Shown: in pieces, positions 28,575 to 40,262 of the stretch | Layout of the letters: every line of letters starts with the position of its first letter | Numbering within the stretch: the first letter of the stretch is position 1 | Source of the DNA: Sphingomonas sp. EC-HK361 | GTDB taxonomy: Bacteria; Pseudomonadota; Alphaproteobacteria; Sphingomonadales; Sphingomonadaceae | Length of the DNA stretch: 64,000 nt | Direction of reading: 5' to 3' | Assembly (NCBI RefSeq): GCF_902498785.1 | Contig: NZ_LR701493.1 | Coordinates: 357,459-421,458, forward strand | Program-made: the position numbers and the translations under genes | The notes under the pieces: generated by a model | The model's database searches: none | Seen by the model: only the letters and a program-made list of their open reading frames with translations | Told to the model about the DNA's origin: nothing

Positions 28575-30278
28575 CTAGGGCTGCTCTGCCGTCACCTCGA
28601 CAACCAGGTCCTTGCGGCTCAGCTTGCCGATCATCGTCTTCGGCAGGCTGTCGCGCACGATCACCGCATCGACGCGTTCGTGCTTGCCGAGTTGCGGGTT
28701 CAGCCAGCCGGCGAGCGCGGCACCGTCCACCGCCGCCTCATCGGTCAGCGTCACATAGGCGCGCGGATGCTCGCCGCGATACGCGTCGGGCAGCCCGATC
28801 ACTAGCGCCTCCTTCACCGCAGGATGCGTGTAGAGCACCGCCTCGATCTGGCTGGGGAACACCTTGAATCCGCCGACCGCGATCATGTCCTTCAGCCGGT
28901 CGACGATCCGGATGAAGCCGTCTTCGTCGATCGTGCCGACATCGCCGGTGCGCAGCCACCGCGTGCCGCCATCGTCGGTGACGAAGGTCTCCGCATCGGC
29001 ATCGTCGCGGTTCCAGTAGCCCGCCATGATCTGCGGCCCCGCCGCGACGATCTCGCCGGGGTCACCCGCCGGCGCGGGCCGCGCGGCGTCTTCCTTGTCG
29101 ACGAGACGAATCCGGGTGCCGGGAATCGGCTGGCCGATCGTGCCGGGCTTGCCTTGCGCCTCGTAAGGATTCGCCGCGAGCACGCCCGAGCTTTCCGACA
29201 GGCCATAGCCCTCGATCAGCGTCGCGCCGGTCGCGGCCTCGAACCGGGTCTTGAGCTCCGCCGGCAGCGGCGCGCCGCCGGAGATGCAGATGCGCAAGGA
29301 CGACAGGTCGGTCTGCGCCAGCTTTGGGTGATCGAGCAGCGCACGGTACATCGTCGGCACGCCGGGCAGCGCGGTCGCCTTCGTCCGCTGGATCGCGGCG
29401 AGCGCCTGCGCGCCGTCGAAACGCGGCAGCATCACGATCTCGCCGCCGTTCAGCACGGTGCGGTTGAGCACGCAGGTGTTGGCGAAGACGTGAAACAGCG
29501 GCAGCACGCCGAGGATGCGGTCGGGCGCGTTCGGATTCGGATCGAGTCCCGCGACCTGGCGGGCGTTCGCGGACAGATTCCGGTGCGTCAGCATCGCGCC
29601 CTTGGGCACGCCGGTGGTGCCGCCGGTATACTGGATCAGCGCGACGTCGTGATCGGGATCGATTGGCGCCGCATCGCGCACCCCGTCATTGGCGATGAGC
29701 TGCGAAAAGGCGGTGATCCGGCCGTCCTGGGGTCTCGCGGTGACTTCACGGCCGCGGAACAGCCGGTAGAACATGGATTTCGCCGGCGGCAGCGCCCCCG
29801 CGACCGAGCCCACGATCAGCCGTTCGAGCCCGCTCTTCTCCAGCACCGCAAGCGCGGTCGGCAGCAGCGCGCTGGCGGAAATCGTGAAGAGCGCCCGCGT
29901 GCCCGAATCTTCGACCTGATGGCGCAGTTCCTCGACCGTGTAGAGCGGCGAGAAATTGACGACCGTCGCACCCAGCCGCAGGATGCCGTAATAGGCCGCG
30001 ACATAATGCGGGACGTTGGGGAGGAAGAGCCCGATCCGGTCGCCCGGACCATAGCCCATCGCCGCCAGCCCTTTCGCGACGCGCCGCACCCCGTCGGCCG
30101 TCTCGCGGTAGCTATAGTGCCGCCCCAGAAAATCGATGAGCGCCCGGTCGGCGAACCGCGTCGCCGAAGCGTCGAACAGCTCCGTCATCGATTCGGGTGG
30201 AAATGCGGTATCCCACGCAGTCGGATGGCGATACCGCGCGCGCCACGCGGCTTCCGGTGCAGGATCGGGTGCAGTCAT
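28575..30278 (-). CDS. Long-chain fatty acid--CoA ligase (AMP-forming)
   Basis: 567 aa from ATG 30278. The ATP-binding motif YTGGTTGVPKGAMLTHRN, the A5 motif GYGLSESSG, TGDVGTIDEDGFIRIVDR and the C-terminal catalytic-lysine region PKTMIGKLSRKDL are all present. It activates fatty acids to acyl-CoA via acyl-AMP. ATG 30278 (MTAPDPAPEAAWRARY) was chosen over 30314 because the extra 12 residues look non-conserved. Similar to FadD; chain-length preference cannot be told. Confidence 0.92.
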   Translation of the reverse strand: MTAPDPAPEAAWRARYRHPTAWDTAFPPESMTELFDASATRFADRALIDFLGRHYSYRETADGVRRVAKGLAAMGYGPGDRIGLFLPNVPHYVAAYYGILRLGATVVNFSPLYTVEELRHQVEDSGTRALFTISASALLPTALAVLEKSGLERLIVGSVAGALPPAKSMFYRLFRGREVTARPQDGRITAFSQLIANDGVRDAAPIDPDHDVALIQYTGGTTGVPKGAMLTHRNLSANARQVAGLDPNPNAPDRILGVLPLFHVFANTCVLNRTVLNGGEIVMLPRFDGAQALAAIQRTKATALPGVPTMYRALLDHPKLAQTDLSSLRICISGGAPLPAELKTRFEAATGATLIEGYGLSESSGVLAANPYEAQGKPGTIGQPIPGTRIRLVDKEDAARPAPAGDPGEIVAAGPQIMAGYWNRDDADAETFVTDDGGTRWLRTGDVGTIDEDGFIRIVDRLKDMIAVGGFKVFPSQIEAVLYTHPAVKEALVIGLPDAYRGEHPRAYVTLTDEAAVDGAALAGWLNPQLGKHERVDAVIVRDSLPKTMIGKLSRKDLVVEVTAEQP

Positions 30279-30324
30279 TGACACTGATGTAAGCAAGCCG
30301 CGTGCAGGCGGCAAGCGCAGCCGG

Positions 30325-30537
30325 TCAGCTGCGCGGTGCCAGCCGTGAAGACGTCCAGGTGACGAGCACCGAAACCCCCATCAGCCCCAGATCGACCGCG
30401 GCCTGGAACCGGTGCGGCGCGCTATCCCAGGCCTCGTGGTTGATGAAGCGCAGATCGGCGGTCGGGTGGCGCGCCGAAACGAGCGCCAGCGCAAGGGCAA
30501 ATCCGGCGATCACGGTGGTACGGCGGCGGGAATCCAT
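30325..30537 (-). CDS. Small membrane protein, uncharacterised
   Basis: 70 aa. Two hydrophobic segments (VIAGFALALALVSA at 9-22 and AAVDLGLMGVSVLVTW at 46-61) flank a polar loop RHPTADLRFINHEAWDSAPHRFQ. The layout, with a basic start and a loop rich in His/Asp, looks like a real protein rather than a chance frame. It lies between the acyl-CoA ligase and the diguanylate cyclase, all on the minus strand. Function unknown. Confidence 0.6.
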   Translation of the reverse strand: MDSRRRTTVIAGFALALALVSARHPTADLRFINHEAWDSAPHRFQAAVDLGLMGVSVLVTWTSSRLAPRS

Positions 30538-30593
30538 GGCGGCATTCTCCTGCCGCGGGCCTTAGCGCGAAATTGCTTCGACTACAAGCGTAA

Positions 30594-32264
30594 TCAAGCA
30601 GCGGCTTCGCAGCGCGCACGATCGCGTCCGGCGGCTTTTGCTTCGAACAGCGCGCGGTCGGCGCGGCGATACATCGATTTCCACGCAGCCTCGCTCTCGA
30701 TGCCGCCGGCACAGCTGCCGATCGAAACGGTGACGGTAATGTCGAAGGGCATGCGCTCCGCGCGGATACGGCCGAGCATTGCCTGCGCATCGAGCGGCGC
30801 GAAGACGCCGGTGAGGATCGCGAATTCCTCGCCGCCGATTCGCGCCACGATCGCACCCGCCGGCGCCACCGCGCGCAGCGACCGTGCGACGATTCGCAGC
30901 ACTTCGTCGCCGCCGTCATGGCCGAGCGTATCGTTGACCCGCTTGAAATGATCGATGTCCACGATGAACAGCCGGTGGTCGCCCCCACGCCCGATCGCCT
31001 CGCGCAGGAAGCCGCGGCGGTTGAGCAGCCCGGTCAGCGGGTCGATATCGGCGAGCAACCGCGCCGCGACCTCCTGCTCGCGCGCCTCGTCGCGTTCCTT
31101 GGACAAGAGGCGGATTCGGTAGGCGATGGCGACACTCGACAACAGCGCCTCGGTCGCCATCGCAAGAATCGTCGAATTGTCGACCCAGAAGCTCCACCCG
31201 ATGAGCTGCAGATTGCCCGCGACGCGCACCGTGGCGAGCGCGATCGGCGATGCCCAGGCAATGGCGAACAGCCACAGATAGTTGCTCCGCTCGCGCCAGG
31301 CGCGCCACAACACCGCAGCGGCCGTGACGAGCAGGAACGCGAAGGCGAACGCATAGAGCTTGTCGAGCAGCATCATCCGCCACGGCGCCGCCGCCGCCAA
31401 GAGCGCCGACGATCCCAGCAGCCCCGCGATCGTCGCGGCGGCCATCAGCTTCAGCCGCCGGCCGAACACCCGCTCCTCGAAGAAGCAGCGAGCGAAGACG
31501 AGCGCTGCCGACGCACTGCCCGCGAGCATCACGTAATTCAGCCGGATCCGGTCATTGTTCGCGACGTCAGGCCATATCCATGCGAGCGCGCCCGAAGACG
31601 ACAGCGCATAGACGCCTAGGCAGGCAAGCATCGCGCAATAGGCGAGCTGGAACCGGTGCCGGAGCACGAACCACAGCGCCAGATTGTAGACGAACAGCGC
31701 CACCGCGAGCCCGCCGAAGCCAGCGTAGATCGCGGCCATTGTCAGGTTGGCACCGGTGGAATCGCGCATTCCCGCAAGCGTGACGCCCATCATCACCGCG
31801 CGCGTGTTCGTCGCGTGCTCGACATGCCACAGCAGCCGTTCGAGCGGCGCCGCGCGCATTGGCAGCCGAACCTCGATGATCGCGCCTAGCTGGATATGCC
31901 GCGACACCCCCCGCCCGTCGAGCAGCTGCGTTTCGACATGGCCATCGGCATAGCGCGCGTAGAGGGTGAGCCGGTCCTGCCAGAGACTGGCGAACCGCAC
32001 GCGCATATGGGGAATGGTCGTGACGGCTGTCGGAATGCGCTTCGAAAGCACCCAATAGTCGCCGCTGCCGAAGCGCCGCTGCGGCGTCTCGCAATCGAAC
32101 CGGGCCGGGGACGCGAACAACGCGGCCGGCGTCATCCCCGGAGCCGCGCGCGTCACGCACACGCCGAGATTGGTGCCGACAAGCCCCGCCTGCGCACGCG
32201 TCGCGCCCGGAAGCATCAGCGCCGCAAGCGCTGCCAGCACTGCAATGATCCATCCCCGCGTCAT
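30594..32264 (-). CDS. Membrane diguanylate cyclase (7TMR-DISM sensor + GGDEF)
   Basis: 556 aa. A signal-like first helix precedes a periplasmic ~150-residue domain (7TMR-DISMED-like, with FGSGDYWVLSKRIP and RVRFASLWQDRLTLYARYADG). Seven or so membrane segments follow, then a short coiled linker and a GGDEF domain starting DPLTGLLNRRGF, with active-site RIGGEEF. No RxxD inhibitory site is seen five residues before GGEEF. It should make cyclic di-GMP in response to an unknown periplasmic ligand. Confidence 0.9.
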   Translation of the reverse strand: MTRGWIIAVLAALAALMLPGATRAQAGLVGTNLGVCVTRAAPGMTPAALFASPARFDCETPQRRFGSGDYWVLSKRIPTAVTTIPHMRVRFASLWQDRLTLYARYADGHVETQLLDGRGVSRHIQLGAIIEVRLPMRAAPLERLLWHVEHATNTRAVMMGVTLAGMRDSTGANLTMAAIYAGFGGLAVALFVYNLALWFVLRHRFQLAYCAMLACLGVYALSSSGALAWIWPDVANNDRIRLNYVMLAGSASAALVFARCFFEERVFGRRLKLMAAATIAGLLGSSALLAAAAPWRMMLLDKLYAFAFAFLLVTAAAVLWRAWRERSNYLWLFAIAWASPIALATVRVAGNLQLIGWSFWVDNSTILAMATEALLSSVAIAYRIRLLSKERDEAREQEVAARLLADIDPLTGLLNRRGFLREAIGRGGDHRLFIVDIDHFKRVNDTLGHDGGDEVLRIVARSLRAVAPAGAIVARIGGEEFAILTGVFAPLDAQAMLGRIRAERMPFDITVTVSIGSCAGGIESEAAWKSMYRRADRALFEAKAAGRDRARCEAAA

Positions 32265-32396
32265 GGACCTCTGCTAGGGCGCAAGTCGCGAAAGAGTGGT
32301 AAATGCCCCCGAGGAAAAGGACGGCGCCGGACCTATCCGCCCGACGCCGCCCGCCTTTTTCCCGCGATTCCCTGCGCGCGCACCTGCGCGTGAGAA

Positions 32397-34724
<2,328 letters not shown>

Positions 34725-34904
34725 CAGATTACTCCAACGGGCGTGCGACACATGCGCGGCCCGTTCCCGATATGTTGGCATCGGAAGGCCCCGCATCAAG
34801 CGCTGGGGCGTTCGCATCGGCGGCGGCGTGCCGGTCAGGCGTGTCGCCGGACCGATGCGCCCCTTCGGCTGCCTGCAAGGCAGACGTCGGGGCTGGCCCT
34901 AGGC

Positions 34905-35102
34905 TCATGACTTGAATAACGCATCAGCGCTTGCGCGATGGTTAACGGCGCCTTCAATTTTTCGTTTCGTGCGCGCGATCTCGCCGTCCAGCGTGGCGAC
35001 CCGCGCGTGAAGTTCGGCGACCGAAAGCCGATCGAGGTCCTCGCGCACCAGAAGCGCGATCGGGGCTTCGCCTCGCAGCGGAAGATTGTCGTCCGCGTCC
35101 AT
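34905..35102 (-). CDS. DUF1192 family protein
   Basis: 65 aa. The sequence begins MDADDNLPLRGEAPIALLVREDLDRLSVAEL and ends with a helix HARVATLDGEIARTKRKIEGAVNHRASADALF, matching the DUF1192 layout of a short acidic start and one long coiled-coil-like helix. It is divergent from the quinone oxidoreductase gene with 67 bases between them. In alphaproteobacteria this family is often next to a zinc-type quinone oxidoreductase, as here. Function unknown. Confidence 0.78.
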   Translation of the reverse strand: MDADDNLPLRGEAPIALLVREDLDRLSVAELHARVATLDGEIARTKRKIEGAVNHRASADALFKS

Positions 35103-35169
35103 GTGCCACAGCGTTGACCGGGGTGCGGGCGATGTCAATAAGGCAGCCATCGACAGAAGGCGGATGACG

Positions 35170-36168
35170 ATGACCGACGTGCCCGAGACGATGCAGGCGA
35201 TCGATCCCGAGGCGGCGGGAGGACCCGAAGTCCTTGTGCCGGTCACCCGCCCGGTGCCCCGCCCCGCGCCTGGCGAAGTGCTGGTCCGGGTCGAGGCGGC
35301 CGGCGTCAACCGGCCCGATGTGCTCCAACGCAAGGGCGGCTACCCCCCGCCCCCCGGTGCGCCGTCGATCCCGGGGCTGGAAATCGCGGGCTATGTCGTG
35401 GCGCTTGGCGAGGGCGTCGGCGCGGAAATGCTCGGCCAGCCCGTCTGCGCGCTGGTCGCGGGTGGCGGCTATGCCGAATATGCGGTCGCGCCCGCGGGAC
35501 AGTGCCTCCCCGTTCCGGACGCGCTGACGATGACCGAGGCGGCCGCGCTGCCCGAGACGCTTTTTACGGTGTGGACGAACCTGTTCGAGCGCGCCTTTGC
35601 GGTCGAGGCTGACACGGTGCTCGTCCATGGCGGCACGAGCGGGATCGGCACGATGGCGATCGCGCTCTGCAACATCTTCGGCATCACGATCATCGTGACC
35701 GCCGGATCGGACGAGAAATGCGCCGCGGCACGCGCGCTGGGGGCGGATCACGCGATCAACTACAAGACGCAGGACTTCGTCGCCGAGGTAAAGACTATTA
35801 CCGAGGGACGCGGCGTCGCCGCGGTGCTGGACATGGTCGGCGGCGATTATGTGCCCCGCAACCTCCAGTGCCTGGCGGAGGACGGCCGCCACGTGTCGAT
35901 CGCGGTGCAGGGCGGCGCGACCACGACGATCCCGATCTTCGAGATCATGCGCAGGCGTCTGACCCTTACCGGATCGACGCTGCGCGGGCGCGACACCGCG
36001 TTCAAGGCGCTGGTCGCCGACGAGCTGTCGCGCACCGTCTGGCCGCATGTCGAGGCGGGACGGCTGAAACCGGTGATCGACCGCAGCTTTGCGCTCGCCG
36101 ACGCGGCTGACGCGCACCGGCGGATGGAGGCGGGCGATCACGTCGGGAAGATCGTGCTGACGATCTAG
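35170..36168 (+). CDS. NAD(P)H-quinone oxidoreductase (zinc-independent MDR, PIG3 type)
   Basis: 332 aa. It shows the quinone oxidoreductase block GEVLVRVEAAGVNRPDVLQRKGGYPPPPG and the nucleotide-binding VLVHGGTSGIGTMAIAL. Cys residues of zinc-type alcohol dehydrogenases are absent. It should reduce quinones with NADPH. ATG 35170 is nine bases after AGAAGG; ATG 35164 is only three away and less likely. Confidence 0.92.
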   Translation: MTDVPETMQAIDPEAAGGPEVLVPVTRPVPRPAPGEVLVRVEAAGVNRPDVLQRKGGYPPPPGAPSIPGLEIAGYVVALGEGVGAEMLGQPVCALVAGGGYAEYAVAPAGQCLPVPDALTMTEAAALPETLFTVWTNLFERAFAVEADTVLVHGGTSGIGTMAIALCNIFGITIIVTAGSDEKCAAARALGADHAINYKTQDFVAEVKTITEGRGVAAVLDMVGGDYVPRNLQCLAEDGRHVSIAVQGGATTTIPIFEIMRRRLTLTGSTLRGRDTAFKALVADELSRTVWPHVEAGRLKPVIDRSFALADAADAHRRMEAGDHVGKIVLTI

Positions 36169-36352
36169 CCGGCCGACGCGGACCGCCGTCGACTGTGTTG
36201 CCTGCACGCCACAGTCGCCGATTTTTCGTCTCGGGCGAACGATATAGTCCTTTTGAAGGCTGGGGCCGCAGTTGCGCCACCGGAAAGAACGCGTAAGCTT
36301 TTGCGATCGTGCAGGGAAAAGCACGTCATCAAAGATTTTAGGGGGATTACCG

Positions 36353-39300
36353 ATGTCGATAGCTGCCAACCGCGCCAGTGCGCGCGCCGTCCGTCTCGCG
36401 CTGCTCGCGTCGACCGCGATGCTGGCAGTTCCTGCCGCGGCGCAGGATGCAGGCGTGGTTCGGCCCGACGGGTCCTACAACGATCCGCAGATCGTGATCT
36501 CGCAGCCCGGAACGCCAGCGTCGGCGGTCGACAAGACCGATGTGACCGGCGTCGGCCAGATGATCATCGATCAGAAGAACGGTTTTGTCGGGCTGTGCAC
36601 CGGCACGCTTATCAACCCGCGCACCGTGATCTTCGCCGCGCACTGCGTGAACGAGAGCCCGAGTGGCGCCGCGATGAACCCCTGGGGCTACGGCACCGGC
36701 GCGGGTCAGCTGCCGATCGGCTTCGGGTTCAAGGCGAACAACCTCCCCGGCATCGTTTCCTGGTTCAACAGCAATTACCAGTCGAGCAAGACCAACGCTT
36801 TCTACAACGTCAACCAGGTCGTCTATAACCCCGATTCGCTGAAGCTCGGCCTCGCCAACAACTTCCTGCAGGGCGACATCGCGCTCGCCTCGCTCGACAC
36901 GCCGGCCAGCAACGTGCCGACCTGGACGATCCTGCTCTCCGCGCTCCCCGCACCCGCATCGATCAGCAACACCACCGGCACCGGCTATCACGTCACCGAG
37001 GTCGGCTACGGCAATAACGGCGTCGGGACGACGGGCTCGACGGGCGGTATCGATTATCGCCGGCGCGTGGCGGAGAACTTCATCGGCCTGCTCGGCTCGC
37101 TCGACGACCGCGACCTTTTTCTCTTCGGCTCGCCGGACGGCCTGCCGCAGAACCTCTACCAGCTCGATTTCGACGATCCGCGTCGGGGCACGGCATCGGC
37201 CAGCCCATATGACTTCAACCTGTTCAAGGACAATGCACTGCCGAGCGAGGGTATCACCGCGCCCGGCGATTCGGGTGGTCCGCTGATCCTCGACAAGACC
37301 TTCGACCGGCCGACCGTGATCGGCGTTCTGTCGGGCGGCAGCCGCTTCTACGGGGCGCAGCCGGCCGGCTCCTACGGCACCTCGTCCTTCTATCAGCCGC
37401 TCTATCTGTTCTGGGATTATATCGTCGCGAACAACCCGTATCGCTACGTCTCGGCGAAGGCTGGCGACGGCAAGTGGAGCGATGCGACCCACTGGGTGAC
37501 CAATCTCGACCCCGCCTATCAGATCATCGCGGGCGGCAAGCTGGTAAACGGCGTGCCGACGACCCCGGGTGCGGGGATCGCGGGTGACGGCAACAAATTC
37601 GGCCAGGTCTGCTTCGAGCAGCGCGGCTCCAGCGAATGCCAGGACGTCGCGACCGGCGTCTATTACGTCAATGGCCAGCCTGTCTCCGCCGACGCGGCGG
37701 CGCCAGACGCTGCGGGCGCGACCGCCGGCGCGATCGGCGTCGAGACCGCCAGCGACAAGGCGACGGTGCGCGGGATCACCGCGATCAACAGCGCGCAGGA
37801 CGCAACCGCATCGTCGGGGCTGACCGCATCGGCTGGCGACGTTGCAGCCGCAGCGGCCGCCGCCGCCGCGCTGCCGACACCGACCCTCGCCAATGGCCTG
37901 CCGGGCGCGACCAATTTCGTGCCGAACAACATCGACCCGAACGCCGCGACGAAGACCAACGGTCGCTATTTCGACGTGAACCTTTCGGCGACCGGCACGA
38001 CGACGCTCGACACCGCGGTGACGATCGATCGCTTCACGATTTCGGGCACCGGCGCCAAGCTGAACGTAACGAGCACCGGGTCGCTCTCCAGCCTCATCGA
38101 TTTCAGCCACCTGACCGGACTCGTTACCGTCGATGGGCGGATCAAGTCGGCCGGTGACTATTTCATGATGGCCGGCGCGCTGAACGGTTCGGGGCGTATC
38201 GACGCGCCCTATTTCACCAACGCAACCGGCATGATCGCCCCCGGCACGATCGGCGGGGTGGGCACGCTCACCTTTGGCGGCAACGTGATCCTGTCGTCGG
38301 GCAGCGCCTTGCTCATCGACCTGGGTGACAATGGCGCAAGCGACAAGCTGGCGGTGGTCGCGACCCAGTTCAGCGGGACGACCGCGCTCGACGGCAAGGC
38401 ATCGATCGGCGGGACGGTGGGCTTCGCGCCGGCTTCCGGCACGATCCTGCGCGCCAACAGCGTCTATACCATCCTGACCGCGCAGGGCGGGATCGGCGGC
38501 ACGTTCGCTGCGCCCAAGGCGTTCAGCGCGATCCTGACGCCGCAGTTCCTCTACAGCACCAACGCAGTGCAGGTGCGGATCAACGCTGGGCTCTACGCCA
38601 ATGTCGTGGCGGGCACGCCGATCCAGTCCGCCTATGCGCGGCTGCTCGACAGCAACCGGGCGAACGCGACGGGGCTGAGCGAACTCTACGGCATCCTCGA
38701 CCTGCAGAATGCGGCGACGATCCAGACCACGCTCGAGGGGCTGGCGCCGCGCACCGAATCGCTTGTCCAGGCACTCGGCACCACCGCGACCGACAACCTC
38801 GCGCGCTTCTACCGCGATCGCCTCGGCCAGATGGACGTGCGTGGCGGGCTCGGCGGCAGCCTTGCGCTGATCGGCCAGCCGATCCAGCTCGCCGCCGTCG
38901 CGACGATGCCCGGCGCGCAAGCGACCGCCAGCGATTCGGGCGGCATCTCGCTGCAGGAAAATGCGCTTCCCGATACGGTCGCTGCCTATATCGCTGGCGG
39001 CTATATCGACGGCAAGGCGCGCTCGACCCCGGGGCTCAATCCGCAAGGGTCGCGTGATCCCTTCGACGGCTGGTTCGTGGCGGGCGGCATCGAAACCGAG
39101 ATCGACGACAACGCCGCGATCGGCTTCTCGCTGTCCTACACCAAGGTCGATGGCACCACGAGCGGCATCGCGCAGACCGCGCGCGGCGAGCTCTACTCCG
39201 GCACGCTCTACGGCAAGCTGGAAACAGAGAGCGGCGTGACGCTCGACACCCAGTTCAGCGCCGGCGTCTTCCAGGCCCGCACGCGCCGCGGTGCGCAGCT

Positions 39301-39805
39301 GGTGACCAACAGCTATACGCTGCGCAGCCGTGACAATGCGCTGGCGGTGTCGAGCGAGGTCGGACTTGCCAAGGCGTTCGATCTGGGCGGGTTCAAGATC
39401 GGCCCGCGCATCGCCGCGCGCGCCAGCCATCTCGGCTTCACCCCGACGGCAGAGACCGGCGGTGCGCCGGCGCTCCGCTACGATCGCGGCAGCTATGACA
39501 GCCTGCAGGGCCGCGCCGGTCTGCAGCTGTCGGGCGGCATGGGGTTCAAGCCCTATGCCTCGGCCTATTACGTCCACGATTTCCAGGACAAGCCGGGCTA
39601 TTACGGCGCGAATTTCGCCGGCGGCTTCCCGGGCAACTCGGCGCTGTTCGCGCTGCCGGGCCAAGACAAGAACTGGGGCGAGCTGAGCGCCGGCGTGTCG
39701 TTCGGTGGCGAAAAGGTCTCGGTCTCGGTCGGGGCGGACACCACCGTCGGCCGGGAATCGCTCGAGAACCAGTCCTATCGCGGATCTATCAGCGTCCGCT
39801 TCTGA
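36353..39805 (+). CDS. Autotransporter with trypsin-like (S1) serine protease passenger
   Basis: 1150 aa from ATG 36353, after TTAGGGGG. A signal peptide ends VPAAAQ. The S1 passenger has the catalytic triad His97 (FAAHCVN), Asp175 (GDIALASLD) and Ser307 (GDSGGPL). A ~480-residue Gly/Ala/Ser-rich stretch with passenger-like turns (GSGRIDAPYFTN, GGVGTLTFGGN) links it to a C-terminal beta-barrel of roughly 270 residues, ending in the outer-membrane signature SVRF. It should be displayed or released at the cell surface. Only Cys residues near 98, 421 and 427 are seen. The natural substrate is unknown. Confidence 0.92.
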   Translation: MSIAANRASARAVRLALLASTAMLAVPAAAQDAGVVRPDGSYNDPQIVISQPGTPASAVDKTDVTGVGQMIIDQKNGFVGLCTGTLINPRTVIFAAHCVNESPSGAAMNPWGYGTGAGQLPIGFGFKANNLPGIVSWFNSNYQSSKTNAFYNVNQVVYNPDSLKLGLANNFLQGDIALASLDTPASNVPTWTILLSALPAPASISNTTGTGYHVTEVGYGNNGVGTTGSTGGIDYRRRVAENFIGLLGSLDDRDLFLFGSPDGLPQNLYQLDFDDPRRGTASASPYDFNLFKDNALPSEGITAPGDSGGPLILDKTFDRPTVIGVLSGGSRFYGAQPAGSYGTSSFYQPLYLFWDYIVANNPYRYVSAKAGDGKWSDATHWVTNLDPAYQIIAGGKLVNGVPTTPGAGIAGDGNKFGQVCFEQRGSSECQDVATGVYYVNGQPVSADAAAPDAAGATAGAIGVETASDKATVRGITAINSAQDATASSGLTASAGDVAAAAAAAAALPTPTLANGLPGATNFVPNNIDPNAATKTNGRYFDVNLSATGTTTLDTAVTIDRFTISGTGAKLNVTSTGSLSSLIDFSHLTGLVTVDGRIKSAGDYFMMAGALNGSGRIDAPYFTNATGMIAPGTIGGVGTLTFGGNVILSSGSALLIDLGDNGASDKLAVVATQFSGTTALDGKASIGGTVGFAPASGTILRANSVYTILTAQGGIGGTFAAPKAFSAILTPQFLYSTNAVQVRINAGLYANVVAGTPIQSAYARLLDSNRANATGLSELYGILDLQNAATIQTTLEGLAPRTESLVQALGTTATDNLARFYRDRLGQMDVRGGLGGSLALIGQPIQLAAVATMPGAQATASDSGGISLQENALPDTVAAYIAGGYIDGKARSTPGLNPQGSRDPFDGWFVAGGIETEIDDNAAIGFSLSYTKVDGTTSGIAQTARGELYSGTLYGKLETESGVTLDTQFSAGVFQARTRRGAQLVTNSYTLRSRDNALAVSSEVGLAKAFDLGGFKIGPRIAARASHLGFTPTAETGGAPALRYDRGSYDSLQGRAGLQLSGGMGFKPYASAYYVHDFQDKPGYYGANFAGGFPGNSALFALPGQDKNWGELSAGVSFGGEKVSVSVGADTTVGRESLENQSYRGSISVRF

Positions 39806-39825
39806 TCGCGCGGATCATGACGAAG

Positions 39826-39857
39826 GGGGTCGCGCCGTCGGCGCGGCCCCTTTTTTT
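39826..39857 (+). terminator. Intrinsic terminator after the autotransporter gene
   Basis: GGGGTCGCGCC (39826-39836) pairs with GGCGCGGCCCC (39840-39850) across a GTC loop with one G-T pair, followed by seven T (39851-39857). Confidence 0.88.
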
Positions 39858-39955
39858 GCGCGCTGCGCACAACCCAACCTCGCGGCACACCGCAATCGCG
39901 TTCGCTCGGCTGAAGAAGCGACGCGAAGTTTCAGACCTATCGGTGCTGGTGGCGC

Positions 39956-40029
39956 TGGATGCCCCGTGAGGATTCGAACCTCAATTGACGGAGTCAGAGT
40001 CCGTAGTCTTACCTTTAGACGACGGGGCA
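39956..40029 (-). tRNA. tRNA-Gln (CTG anticodon)
   Basis: On the minus strand: acceptor TGCCCCG/CGGGGCA, anticodon stem ACGGA/TCCGT around loop CTCTGAC with anticodon CTG, T-arm TTCGAATC, and encoded CCA; 74 bases. It reads CAG. The flanking 98 bases to the autotransporter terminator and the 233 bases to the next start hold nothing else recognisable. Confidence 0.93.
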
Positions 40030-40262
40030 ATCGAGGGGGGCTGTAAGGCGCAGAAAACCGTGGGTCAAGCGCGTTTCCGGGCGGCGCTGCGACGAAAACC
40101 GTTGTCGCACTGCGACGAAGCGGCGGCCATCGACCACCTTTTCGGGCCGGATTGGCACGCAGCTTGCCGCACGCGCGCATCGCCGCTACGCTTGGGGTCA
40201 AGCACCGGGCGGATCGGGACCGAAAGGGGCCGCGCCGCAACGGCAGAACGAACAAGAAGCGA

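Noticed and set aside
36347-39664. 1105-residue open frame on the minus strand opposite the autotransporter
   Set aside because: Shadow of the coding strand in GC-rich DNA: no domain motifs, His/Arg/Gly-biased composition, and the plus strand has a full protease triad and barrel.
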